NCBI GenBank assembly: GCA_946221825.1
Contig: CAMINA010000008.1
Span: forward strand, 1 to 19,441
Length of the DNA: 19,441 bases
Source: an uncultured Nesterenkonia sp.
Lineage (GTDB): Bacteria; Actinomycetota; Actinomycetes; Actinomycetales; Micrococcaceae
Direction: 5' to 3'
In this document: one piece after another, positions 8,034 to 15,683 of the stretch
Numbering within the stretch: the first letter of the stretch is position 1
Layout of the letters: each line of letters starts with the position of its first letter
The notes under the pieces: generated by a model
The model's database searches: none
What the model was told of the DNA's origin: nothing
Seen by the model: the letters and a program-made list of their open reading frames with translations, nothing else
Translations under genes and position numbers: made by a program

Positions 8034-9268
8034 GCTGGAAAGAACGCTATGAACGCTCCCTGATGGGGGTCTTCGGCACTCCTCAGGACCTGCTGGTCAG
8101 CGGAACCGGCTGCTGGGTCACCGACTCCCAGGGTCGCGAGCTGCTGGACATGCTCGGCGGCATCGCCGTCAACGCCCTGGGCCATGATCATCCGGAACTG
8201 ACCCGGAGGCTCTCCGCTCAGCTGGAGACCCTCGGGCACATCTCCAACCTCTTCACCTCTGGGCCGCAGCTGCGCCTGGCTGAACTGCTGCTTCAGCGTG
8301 CCGAGGCTCCGGAAGGCTCCAGCGTCTTCTTCGCCAACTCCGGCTCAGAGGCCAACGAGGCTGCTCTGAAGGCAGTGCTGCGCCACCGGAAGGACACTGG
8401 GAAGTCCCGGATCCTCGCTCTGGAGGGCGGCTTCCACGGGCGGACTGCAGGGGCGCTCTCGCTGACGCACAAACCCGCCTTCCGTGAGCCCTTCGGCCGG
8501 CTGATCGAGGGCATCGACTTCCTCCCTCCCGATGACCTCTCTGCGCTGGAGGCGGCGCTGGATGAGGACGTGGCCGGGATCTTCCTGGAACCCATCCAGG
8601 GTGAGGCCGGGGTACGACCGCTGCGCGCCGAGTACCTGCTGCGCGCCCGGCAGCTGGCCTCGCAGCACGGGGCCCTGCTGGTCCTCGACGAGGTGCAGAC
8701 CGGTATCGGACGCACCGGTGACTGGTTCCGCCACCAGGGCGTCAGCCGAGAGCTGGCCGAGTCCGGGGCAGACGGCGTCGTCCAGCCTGACCTCATGACA
8801 CTGGCCAAGGGGCTGGGATCCGGCGTCCCGATCGGCGCGCTGGTCGCCTTCGGCCATCAGGCCTCCGGTCTGTTGGGCGCCGGGCAGCACGGCTCCACCT
8901 TCGGCGGCAATCCGCTGGCCGCTGTGGCCGGTCAGGTCACCCTGGAGACCATCGCTTCCGAGGGTCTGCTGGAGAACGCCCAGAGGGTCGGCGCCCGTCT
9001 GGCCGCCGGGCTGGACGACCTGGAGGCCATCACCGAAGTCCGTCAGTACGGCCTGCACGTGGGGCTGGACCTGGACCGAGCAGCCTTTGCTGCTGAGGCG
9101 CCGGCCAAGGAACTGGTCGGCATCGCCCGCGAGCAGCAGCAGCTGATCATCAACGCCACCGGGGAGCACACGCTGCGCCTGGCCCCGCCGCTGATCCTCA
9201 GCGAGCAGGAAGCTGATCTGTTCCTCACCCGCATCGGCGCCGCTGTGCGCCACCTCCAGGAGGCCTGA
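8030..9268 (+). CDS. argD: Acetylornithine aminotransferase
   Basis: Class III PLP-dependent aminotransferase that converts N-acetylglutamate semialdehyde to N-acetylornithine. The 412 residues are full length. Visible features are FFANSGSEANEAA (100-112), GGFHGRT, LEPIQGEAG, LDEVQTGIGRTG with D220 expected to contact the pyridine ring, and K260 in MTLAKGLGSG as the predicted Schiff-base lysine. STFGGNPLA follows. The start is a GTG overlapping the argB stop (GTGA), preceded by AGGAGG at 8014-8019 with a ten-base spacer. The same family also serves lysine synthesis (succinyldiaminopimelate), but the operon context points to arginine. Confidence 0.97.
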   Translation: MSWKERYERSLMGVFGTPQDLLVSGTGCWVTDSQGRELLDMLGGIAVNALGHDHPELTRRLSAQLETLGHISNLFTSGPQLRLAELLLQRAEAPEGSSVFFANSGSEANEAALKAVLRHRKDTGKSRILALEGGFHGRTAGALSLTHKPAFREPFGRLIEGIDFLPPDDLSALEAALDEDVAGIFLEPIQGEAGVRPLRAEYLLRARQLASQHGALLVLDEVQTGIGRTGDWFRHQGVSRELAESGADGVVQPDLMTLAKGLGSGVPIGALVAFGHQASGLLGAGQHGSTFGGNPLAAVAGQVTLETIASEGLLENAQRVGARLAAGLDDLEAITEVRQYGLHVGLDLDRAAFAAEAPAKELVGIAREQQQLIINATGEHTLRLAPPLILSEQEADLFLTRIGAAVRHLQEA

Positions 9269-9271
9269 AGA

Positions 9272-10264
9272 ATGAGCACACGTCATCTCCTCACCGATCT
9301 CGACCTCAGTGCCGAGGAGCAGGACCGGGTCCTGAATCTCGCCGCCTGGATGAAGAGGAACCCGTATGCGATCAAGGCACTGGAGGGGCCGCAGACCGCG
9401 GCGGTGATCTTCGACAAGACCTCCACCCGAACCCGCGTCTCCTTCGCCGCGGGCATCGCAGCGCTGGGCGGCAATCCACTGATCATCAACCCGGGGGAGT
9501 CCCAGCTGGGGCATAAGGAGTCCATCGCGGATTCGGCGCGGGTCTTCGAACGGCAGGTCAGTCTGATCATCTGGCGGACCTACGCCCAGGCGGGTCTGGA
9601 GGAGATGGCTGAGCACAGCGCCTCTCCGGTGATCAATTCGCTCAGCGATGACTACCACCCCTGTCAGCTGCTCGCCGACCTGCTGACCGTGCGCGAACAG
9701 CTGGGTTCCCTGCAGGGCAGGAAGCTTGCCTACCTGGGCGATGCGGCCAACAATATGGCCAACTCCTATCTGTTGGCGGGCGTGACCGCCGGGATGGATG
9801 TGCGCATCGCCGGTCCGGAGGGCTATCTGCCCGAGGAACGGATCATCCGCGCCGCTGAGGACCGGGCCGCGCTCACCGGCGGGAAGGTCACCATCACCAC
9901 GGATCCCTCTGCCGCGCTGGCCGAGGCCGATGTGGTCGCCACCGACACCTGGATCTCCATGGGCCAGGAGGAGGAGAAGGACCAGCGCATGCAGCTCTTC
10001 GGTAACTACCGCGTGGACTCCGCCGCCATGTCCCAGGCCTCCGCTGATGCTGTGGTCCTGCACTGTCTTCCCGCCTATCGCGGTGCGGAGATCAGCGCCG
10101 AGGTGCTGGACGGCCCCCAGTCGGTCATCTGGGACGAGGCAGAGAACCGGCTGCATGCCCAGAAGGCACTGATGGCCTGGCTGCTGGTGGAGTCCGGCCG
10201 CGCTGACGAGCAGACGGTGGAGCTGGTGCGTGCCGCGGAGCGCCCCACTGCGGAGGCGTCCTGA
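9272..10264 (+). CDS. argF: Ornithine carbamoyltransferase
   Basis: Condenses ornithine with carbamoyl phosphate to give citrulline. The 330-residue protein has the carbamoyl-phosphate loop STRTR (51-55), DDYHPCQ with HPCQ at 129-132, the ornithine-binding DTWISMGQE (225-233) and the active-site HCLPAYRG with C265. The SMG loop and HCLP are those of true ornithine transcarbamylases, rather than aspartate transcarbamylase. AGGAGG at 9258-9263, eight bases before the ATG, fixes the start three bases after argD. The stop shares its last base with the argR start. An anabolic role follows from the operon; no arcA or arcC is nearby. Confidence 0.97.
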   Translation: MSTRHLLTDLDLSAEEQDRVLNLAAWMKRNPYAIKALEGPQTAAVIFDKTSTRTRVSFAAGIAALGGNPLIINPGESQLGHKESIADSARVFERQVSLIIWRTYAQAGLEEMAEHSASPVINSLSDDYHPCQLLADLLTVREQLGSLQGRKLAYLGDAANNMANSYLLAGVTAGMDVRIAGPEGYLPEERIIRAAEDRAALTGGKVTITTDPSAALAEADVVATDTWISMGQEEEKDQRMQLFGNYRVDSAAMSQASADAVVLHCLPAYRGAEISAEVLDGPQSVIWDEAENRLHAQKALMAWLLVESGRADEQTVELVRAAERPTAEAS

Positions 10265-10767
10265 TGGGACCCACCACCAAGACGGCGCGCCATGCCAAGA
10301 TTCGGGAGCTCATCACCCGCTCGAGCATCCGCTCTCAGGCGGATCTGGCTGAGCGGCTCGCTGAGGAGGGTGTGAACGTCACTCAGGGCACACTCTCCCG
10401 CGATCTGGTGGAGATCGGTGCTGCGCGGGTGCGCGGATCCGAGGGGACGCTGATCTACGCGGTGCCCTCGGACGGTCCGGAGCGTGAGCTGCAGGCGGAC
10501 CAGACCGAGGCCTCGACCACAGCCCGGCTGGTGGCTCTGTGCCGGGACCTACTCATCTCAGCCGAGGCTAGTGCGAATCTGGTCATCCTGCGCACCCCTC
10601 CGGGAGCGGCGCAGTTCCTGGCCAGCGCCGTGGACCACGCAGGACTGAAGGACGTGCTGGGGACGATCGCCGGCGACGACACCATCATGCTGGTCACCAC
10701 CGATCCCGACGGAGGAGAGGCGGCGGCGGAGCGCTTCAGCGGCTTCGCCGAGGGCCGCGCCGACTGA
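10264..10767 (+). CDS. argR: Arginine repressor
   Basis: Hexameric transcriptional regulator that binds ARG boxes when arginine is bound. The 167 residues contain an N-terminal winged helix-turn-helix (about 5-70, with the DNA-contacting S45-R46 in TQGTLSRDLVEIGAARVR) and a C-terminal oligomerisation and arginine-binding domain with GTIAGDDT (133-140), whose paired aspartates contact arginine in characterised members. The ATG overlaps the argF stop (TGATG) and GGAGG at 10252-10256 precedes it. Its own operon carries a matching two-box operator, so autorepression is likely. The gene ends four bases before the stop of the convergent membrane-protein gene. Confidence 0.97.
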   Translation: MGPTTKTARHAKIRELITRSSIRSQADLAERLAEEGVNVTQGTLSRDLVEIGAARVRGSEGTLIYAVPSDGPERELQADQTEASTTARLVALCRDLLISAEASANLVILRTPPGAAQFLASAVDHAGLKDVLGTIAGDDTIMLVTTDPDGGEAAAERFSGFAEGRAD

Positions 10768-10770
10768 TCC

Positions 10771-10962
10771 TCAGCGTTCGCGCAGTCGGCGCTGCTGTGT
10801 CTTGGCAGAGACGCCCAGGCCGACCAGCCCGCCGCCGATTGCGATGAAGATCAGGCGGGTCCACTCGGGCAGCGTTCCGCCGTCGGCCAGGGTCACGCCC
10901 AGGATGATCACGGCGACGCCTGAGACGAAGCAGAGCAGGATGGCGCCGCTGGACATCTTCAC
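10771..10962 (-). CDS. Small two-helix membrane protein of unknown function
   Basis: A 63-residue protein with two predicted transmembrane helices, about 6-26 (GAILLCFVSGVAVIILGVT) and 33-52 (WTRLIFIAIGGGLVGLGV). A short acidic loop joins them, and the basic C-terminal tail KTQQRRLRER suggests both ends are cytoplasmic. I do not recognise a named family. It starts with GTG two bases after the ankyrin gene stop and is probably co-transcribed with it; an in-frame ATG two codons later is an alternative start. It converges on argR with only three bases between the two stops. The tight spacing and hydrophobic pattern support a real gene, but the small size keeps confidence moderate. Confidence 0.65.
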   Translation of the reverse strand: MKMSSGAILLCFVSGVAVIILGVTLADGGTLPEWTRLIFIAIGGGLVGLGVSAKTQQRRLRER

Positions 10963-10964
10963 CG

Positions 10965-11393
10965 TCAGGCCTGCTTCCGGTTCGCGTCCACCACAGTGCG
11001 CATGTTCTCCAAGCCGAACATGTCGATGACGGCATAGGCGTTCTGCGGGCCCAGCTCGACGTCGGCGCCGGCCTGCAGCAGGGCGGCGGTGATCTCTTCG
11101 TTCTGGCGGAAGACGGCGCAGGAGAGTGCGGTCTGACCGCGGTCGTTCATGCGGTCCACATCCACGTCGCGCTCCAGCAGGCCGCGCACCAGGCCGGCGT
11201 GGTCGTTATAGGAGGCCAGGATGAGCAGGGAATCGCCCTTGGAATTGGTGAGGTTCACCGGGATGCCCTGGTCGATCAGGCTCAGCAGCTCCTCGGACCG
11301 GCCGGCGCGTGCCAGATCGAACATCGAATTGAGGAACTCGAGCTGTTCATCGGTCAGCTCCGGGGGCCCGTCCTGGGCAGGGTCATGTGCCAT
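10965..11393 (-). CDS. Ankyrin-repeat protein
   Basis: A 142-residue protein made mostly of ankyrin repeats, a protein-protein interaction fold. About three repeats can be read from residue 22 onward; the clearest are SKGDSLLILASYNDHAGLVRGLL and DRGQTALSCAVFRQNEEITAALLQAGADVEL. There is no signal peptide or membrane segment, so it is probably cytoplasmic. It is the first gene of a two-gene minus-strand unit with the small membrane protein, which could be its partner. The ATG at 11393 has a TAAGGT hexamer seven bases upstream, fitting a leaderless transcript. Small ankyrin proteins are common in actinobacteria, often near catalase genes, but none is present here, so no specific role is assigned. 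Confidence 0.85.
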   Translation of the reverse strand: MAHDPAQDGPPELTDEQLEFLNSMFDLARAGRSEELLSLIDQGIPVNLTNSKGDSLLILASYNDHAGLVRGLLERDVDVDRMNDRGQTALSCAVFRQNEEITAALLQAGADVELGPQNAYAVIDMFGLENMRTVVDANRKQA

Positions 11394-11400
11394 GTGCTCT

Positions 11401-11431
11401 ACCTTACCGAGCGATACCCTGGTGGGGACAA
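11401..11431 (-). promoter_or_regulatory. Probable promoter of the ankyrin/membrane-protein unit
   Basis: On the minus strand, TTGTCC (complement of 11426-11431) and TAAGGT (complement of 11401-11406) are separated by 19 bases. The second hexamer lies seven bases before the ATG, implying a leaderless message. The -35 match is partial and the spacer is long, so only the -10 is reasonably supported. The argG promoter region lies immediately beyond, on the other strand. Confidence 0.4.
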
Positions 11432-11439
11432 CGGCGAAA

Positions 11440-11477
11440 TGTGTGAGTATGCATAGCGCTGAATATTTATGTAGACT
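11440..11477 (+). promoter_or_regulatory. argG promoter with a two-box ArgR operator
   Basis: TGAATATTTATGTA at 11460-11473 matches the ArgR core consensus at 12 of 14 positions. A second, weaker box around TGCATA (11450-11455) lies at the same distance as in the argC operator. Read on the minus strand, 11473-11441 aligns without gaps to 4779-4811 with 24 of 33 identities. The -10 TAGACT at 11472-11477 is identical to that of argC and overlaps the strong box by two bases; the -35 is poor. The transcript would have a 5' leader of about 50 bases with AAGGAG at 11525-11530 before the GTG start. Confidence 0.78.
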
Positions 11478-11536
11478 CGCGGCTGAGCCAATACTTCCAC
11501 CTGCTCAGACAGCACAGATCTCTCAAGGAGCCTGCA

Positions 11537-12772
11537 GTGACCGATCGCATCGTTCTCGCCTACTCGGGCGGCCTCGACACCTCTGTGGCCATCGGCTGGA
11601 TCGCCGAGGCCACCGGAGCCGAAGTCGTCGCCGTCGCCGTCGACGTCGGACAGGGAGGCGAGTCCCTGGAGACCGTCCGTCAGCGCGCCCTGGACTGCGG
11701 CGCCGTCGAGGCCTATGTGGCAGATGCCCGCGATGAGTTCGCCGAGGCGTACTGCATGCCCACGCTGAAGGCCAACGGACTCTACATGGACGCCTACCCG
11801 CTGGTCTCAGCCATCTCCCGGCCGATCATCTCCAAGCACCTGGTGGCCGCCGCCCAGCAGTTCGGCGCCACCACGGTGGCCCACGGCTGCACCGGCAAGG
11901 GCAACGACCAGGTCCGCTTCGAAGTCTCCATCCAGACCCTCGGCCCGGAGCTGAAGTGCATCGCCCCGGTGCGCGACCTGGCCCTGACCCGTGAGAAGGC
12001 CATCGAATACGCAGAGAAGCACAACCTGCCGATCGAGACCACCAAGAAGAACCCCTTCTCCATCGACCAGAACGTCTGGGGACGTGCCGTGGAGACCGGC
12101 TTCCTGGAGGACATCTGGAACGGCCCCACCAAGGACGTCTACGACTACACCGAGGACCCCGCCTTCCCTCCGGCTCCCGACGTCGTCAACATCACCTTCG
12201 ACGCCGGCGTCCCGGTGGCGCTGGACGGTGAGACCCTCACCCCGCTGCAGATCATCGAGCAGCTCAACCGCCGCGCCGGTGCCCAGGGGATCGGTCGGAT
12301 CGACATCGTCGAGGACCGCCTGGTGGGCATCAAGTCCCGCGAGATCTACGAGGCCCCCGGGGCGATGGCCCTGATGGCCGCCCACCGCGAGCTGGAGAAC
12401 ATCACCCTGGAGCGCGAGCAGGCACGGTTCAAGAAGACCGTGGACCAGCGCTGGACCGAGCTGGTCTACGACGGTCAGTGGTTCTCCCCGCTGAAGAAGA
12501 ACCTGGACGCCTTCATCGATGAGACCCAGAAGTACGTCTCCGGCGAGATCCGCCTGGAGATGCACGGCGGCCGCGCCACGGTGCAGGGCCGGAAGTCCGA
12601 AACCTCCCTCTATGACTTCAACCTGGCCACCTACGACGAGGGCGACTCCTTCGATCAGGCCTCGGCACCGGGCTTCATCGACATCTACGGCCTGTCCTCC
12701 CGGACCGCCTCCCAGCGCGAGGAGCGCCTCCACGGCAAGCCGGACCTCTCCGGCCACGGCATCGGGAAGTGA
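11537..12772 (+). CDS. argG: Argininosuccinate synthase
   Basis: ATP-dependent condensation of citrulline and aspartate to argininosuccinate. The 411-residue protein shows the PP-loop AYSGGLDTS (8-16), the second ATP and citrulline region AHGCTGKGNDQVRFE, KKNPFSIDQNVWGRA, and the C-terminal tetramerisation region with SETSLYDFN. Its length is slightly above the common 400, consistent with the short C-terminal tail after GLSSR. The GTG start has AAGGAG six bases upstream, unlike the leaderless argC. It is the first gene of the second arginine transcription unit, controlled by its own ArgR-box pair, and argH follows with overlap or a gap of two bases depending on the argH start. Confidence 0.98.
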   Translation: MTDRIVLAYSGGLDTSVAIGWIAEATGAEVVAVAVDVGQGGESLETVRQRALDCGAVEAYVADARDEFAEAYCMPTLKANGLYMDAYPLVSAISRPIISKHLVAAAQQFGATTVAHGCTGKGNDQVRFEVSIQTLGPELKCIAPVRDLALTREKAIEYAEKHNLPIETTKKNPFSIDQNVWGRAVETGFLEDIWNGPTKDVYDYTEDPAFPPAPDVVNITFDAGVPVALDGETLTPLQIIEQLNRRAGAQGIGRIDIVEDRLVGIKSREIYEAPGAMALMAAHRELENITLEREQARFKKTVDQRWTELVYDGQWFSPLKKNLDAFIDETQKYVSGEIRLEMHGGRATVQGRKSETSLYDFNLATYDEGDSFDQASAPGFIDIYGLSSRTASQREERLHGKPDLSGHGIGK

Positions 12773-12774
12773 CG

Positions 12775-14241
12775 ATGGCAGATCAGCAGGATCACTCCGG
12801 AACCAACGAGGGCGCCCTCTGGGGCGGCCGTTTCGCCTCCGGGCCGGCGGACGCCCTGGCGGCACTGAGCAAGTCCACCCAGTTCGACTTCCGGCTGGCC
12901 CGCTATGACATCGCAGGCTCCCGGGCCCACGCCCGGGTGCTGCACCGCACGGGTCTGCTGGACGACGCCGAGCTGGCCGGGATGCTCTCGGCCCTGGACC
13001 GCCTGGAGGAGGACGTGCTCTCCGGTGACTTCGGTCCGGCCCCCTCCGATGAGGACGTCCACGGCGCTCTGGAGCGCGGTCTGCTGGAGCGTGCGGGGGA
13101 GGAGCTGGGCGGCAAGCTGCGCGCCGGGCGCTCCCGCAACGACCAGATCGCCACGATGGGCCGGATGTTCCTGCGTGACCACGCCCGGGTCATCGCCGCA
13201 GAGGTCACTGCGGTGATCGATGCGCTGATCGCTCAGGCTGAAGCGCATCCGAATGCGCCCATGCCCGGACGGACCCATCTGCAGCACGCCCAGCCGGTGC
13301 TGCTGTCCCACCACCTGTTGGCCCACGCCTGGGCCTTCGCCCGGGATCTGCAGCGGCTGATGGACTGGGATGCCCGTGCCGCGGTCTCGCCCTACGGCTC
13401 CGGCGCGCTGGCCGGCTCCTCCCTGGGGCTGGACCCGCAGCGGGTGGCCGAGGAGCTGGGCTTCGCCGAGGCGGCCTGGAACTCCATCGACGGCACCGCG
13501 GCCCGCGACGTCTACGCCGAGTTCGCCTGGGTGGCCGCGATGGTCGGCGTCGATCTCTCCCGGATCAGCGAGGAGGTCATCTTCTGGGCCACCAAGGAGG
13601 CTTCCTTCGTGACCCTGGACGACGCCTTCTCCACCGGCAGCTCGATCATGCCGCAGAAGAAGAACCCCGACGTCGCCGAGCTGGCCCGCGGCAAGTCCGG
13701 TCGCCTCATCGGTGACCTGACTGGGCTCCTGGGGACGCTGAAGGGCCTTCCGCTGGCGTACAACCGGGATCTGCAGGAGGACAAAGAGCCGCTCTTCGAT
13801 GCGGTGGACACTCTGGAGCTGCTGCTCCCGGCGGTCTCCGGGATGATCGGCACCCTGGAGTTCCATACTGAGCGCATGGCGGAGCTGGCCCCGCGCGGCT
13901 TCGCCCTTGCCACCGACATCGCCGAATGGCTGGTCCGTCAGGGCGTGCCCTTCCGCGTGGCCCATGAGCTGGCCGGTGAGGCGGTGCGTGTGGCCGAGGC
14001 CCGAGACGTGGAGCTCTGGGATCTCACCGATGAGGAGCTCACCGGCATCTCCGAGCACCTGACTCCGGCCGTGCGCGAGGTGCTGAGCACCTTCGGTTCG
14101 CTGAACTCGCGCTCCTCCCGCGGCGGAACGGCGCCGCAGGCGGTGGCCGAGCAGCTGGAGGAGCTGAAGCGTCAGCTGGAGTCCATCCGCGCCTTCGCCG
14201 AGTCGGCCGGCAGCAACGTCGGACCCGACTCGGTCAGCTAG
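12775..14241 (+). CDS. argH: Argininosuccinate lyase
   Basis: Last step of the pathway: cleaves argininosuccinate to arginine and fumarate. It is a homotetramer of the fumarase/aspartase superfamily. With the ATG at 12775 it has 488 residues; a GTG at 12769 overlapping the argG stop would add two. The ATG is preferred because GGGAAG at 12764-12769 then lies five bases upstream. Visible motifs are LWGGRF near the N-terminus, AGRSRNDQIAT, PGRTHLQHAQP, and the superfamily signature GSSIMPQKKNP at about 288-298 on the flexible catalytic loop. The C-terminal tail after SRSSRGGTAPQAV contains a helix that probably lengthens the protein slightly beyond the common 460-470. Confidence 0.98.
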   Translation: MADQQDHSGTNEGALWGGRFASGPADALAALSKSTQFDFRLARYDIAGSRAHARVLHRTGLLDDAELAGMLSALDRLEEDVLSGDFGPAPSDEDVHGALERGLLERAGEELGGKLRAGRSRNDQIATMGRMFLRDHARVIAAEVTAVIDALIAQAEAHPNAPMPGRTHLQHAQPVLLSHHLLAHAWAFARDLQRLMDWDARAAVSPYGSGALAGSSLGLDPQRVAEELGFAEAAWNSIDGTAARDVYAEFAWVAAMVGVDLSRISEEVIFWATKEASFVTLDDAFSTGSSIMPQKKNPDVAELARGKSGRLIGDLTGLLGTLKGLPLAYNRDLQEDKEPLFDAVDTLELLLPAVSGMIGTLEFHTERMAELAPRGFALATDIAEWLVRQGVPFRVAHELAGEAVRVAEARDVELWDLTDEELTGISEHLTPAVREVLSTFGSLNSRSSRGGTAPQAVAEQLEELKRQLESIRAFAESAGSNVGPDSVS

Positions 14242-14254
14242 GGCTGAGCCCGCG

Positions 14255-15067
14255 GTGGCCTCCACCTCCGGTCCCGCCCGTCGACCTTCGCTGAAGGTCC
14301 GGCGGCGCCGTGCCGCGGTGGGGGCCCTGGGCGCCCTGCTGCTGGTGCTGATGATCATCGTGATGATCCGCAGCATGGCAGGGCCTGAGGGGGAGCCGGA
14401 GCCCCATCCCACCGAGCTGGGCTATCCGAGTGCTCCGGAGCAGTCCGTGCCCACGCTCCCTGAGGGGGAGTGGGAGACGGTAGCCGCCGTCCCGCTGGCG
14501 GATCTGCCGGATCCTGACTGGGTTCAGGAGGTCTCGGAGGAGACCGGGATCCCCTCCCGCGCGGTGGAGGCCTACGCCGGGGCCGCGCTGCGCGTCTCCC
14601 AGGAAGACCCTGACTGCGGCATCGGCTGGAACACTCTGGCCGGCGTCGGGCAGGTGGAGTCGGCCCACGGCTCCTATGACGGTGCCCAGATCGGTGAGGA
14701 CGGCGTGGTGGACCCACCGGTCATCGGAGTGCCGCTGGACGGCTCTGAGGGGCTCATGGAGATCCCGGACACCGACGACGGCGAGCTCGACGGCGATGAT
14801 GAGTGGGACCGTGCCGTGGGGCCCATGCAGTTCATCCCCACCACCTGGTACCAGTGGGCCCAGGACGGGAATCTCGACGGGCAGACCGATGTCCACCAAT
14901 ACGACGACGCCGCCCTGACCGCCGCGGTCTATCTCTGCGCCTCCGGTGAGGATCTCACCACCGACCACGGCTGGAACGACGCCGTCACCGCCTATAACCA
15001 GTCGGTGGAGTACGCCAACGACGTCGCCCGCCACGCCCAGGAGTACGCTGACTCAGCGGCCGGCTGA
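14255..15067 (+). CDS. Membrane-anchored lytic murein transglycosylase (SLT_2/MltB-like)
   Basis: Predicted peptidoglycan-cleaving enzyme of the cell wall. The 270-residue protein has a basic N-terminus, one membrane helix at about 22-42 acting as signal anchor, a Pro/Glu-rich linker, and a catalytic domain from about residue 85. E135 in AGVGQVESAHG is the expected catalytic acid, and GPMQFIPTTWYQW (189-201) is the substrate-groove motif. The acidic DGDDEWDRA segment between them is normal for actinobacterial members. The GTG start lies 13 bases after argH with only a weak AGGG upstream. It may be read through from the argGH transcript, although its function is unrelated. It converges with the tetR-type gene. 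Confidence 0.85.
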   Translation: MASTSGPARRPSLKVRRRRAAVGALGALLLVLMIIVMIRSMAGPEGEPEPHPTELGYPSAPEQSVPTLPEGEWETVAAVPLADLPDPDWVQEVSEETGIPSRAVEAYAGAALRVSQEDPDCGIGWNTLAGVGQVESAHGSYDGAQIGEDGVVDPPVIGVPLDGSEGLMEIPDTDDGELDGDDEWDRAVGPMQFIPTTWYQWAQDGNLDGQTDVHQYDDAALTAAVYLCASGEDLTTDHGWNDAVTAYNQSVEYANDVARHAQEYADSAAG

Positions 15068-15086
15068 TGGGGCCCGGGCGTTCCGG

Positions 15087-15683
15087 CTATGAGGTGACCA
15101 GGCGCAGCAGCGCATCTACGCAGGCTTCGATCTCCCATTCGGGGTGGACGGTCAATCGCTCGATGCTCAGCGTCACGGCTGCTGAGAGCATGGCCGTCGC
15201 CGCGATCTCCAAGGTGGGCCCCGGCGTCGTCGGTCCCGCCTCAGCCGCTTCCAGACGTTCGATGCGCCCGGCCAGCAGCCGGACGATGGCTGCCTTCTCC
15301 TCGTAGAGCTGACTGCTGCTGTCGCCTTCTCGCTGAGCCAGTGCGAAGGCCACCAGCCCGGTGAAGGAGGGGAATTCTCCGAGGAACCGGCAGGCGGCCC
15401 GCAGCTGAGCTCGGAATGCCTCGCGCGGACTGCTGCCCTGATCCTGCTCGATGGCATCCATCAGCGACTGCAGCTCGGTCGCACCGTGGACCAGCATCTC
15501 CCGGACCAGGTTCTCCTTGGACCCGAAGTGGTAGTACACCGAGCCTTTGGCGACATCGGCCGATCGAGCCAGCTCGTCGACTGTATGGTCCTGGACGCTG
15601 CGGTGGTCATCCAGGGCCATCATGGTGTGCAGGAGCTTCACCCGGGCAGAAGCCTTGGGGCGTGCTTTCGGGACAGGGCTCAT
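15087..15683 (-). CDS. TetR-family transcriptional regulator
   Basis: A 198-residue regulator with an N-terminal helix-turn-helix at about 33-65 (TVDELARSADVAKGSVYYHF, the GSVYYHFGSKENL recognition-helix pattern of TetR proteins) and a helical ligand-binding and dimerisation domain. I chose the ATG at 15683, not the upstream in-frame ATG at 15725, because AGGAGG (complement of 15688-15693) sits just before it and because it overlaps the stop of the upstream gene (ATGA), showing translational coupling. It is the last gene of the ABC-like/YhgE/TetR operon. A palindrome in the operon promoter is a good candidate for its operator, implying autoregulation. The ligand is unknown. Confidence 0.9.
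   Translation of the reverse strand: MSPVPKARPKASARVKLLHTMMALDDHRSVQDHTVDELARSADVAKGSVYYHFGSKENLVREMLVHGATELQSLMDAIEQDQGSSPREAFRAQLRAACRFLGEFPSFTGLVAFALAQREGDSSSQLYEEKAAIVRLLAGRIERLEAAEAGPTTPGPTLEIAATAMLSAAVTLSIERLTVHPEWEIEACVDALLRLVTS

Noticed and set aside
8345..10156. A 603-codon minus-strand frame over argD and argF
   Set aside because: Antisense shadow of two well-conserved genes; no domain or ribosome binding site of its own.
12685..14412. A 575-codon minus-strand frame over argH
   Set aside because: Antisense shadow of argH with no motif.
14665..14812. The acidic segment between the two catalytic motifs of the transglycosylase as an unusual insertion
   Set aside because: A similar segment is usual in actinobacterial members of this family, so it is not novel.
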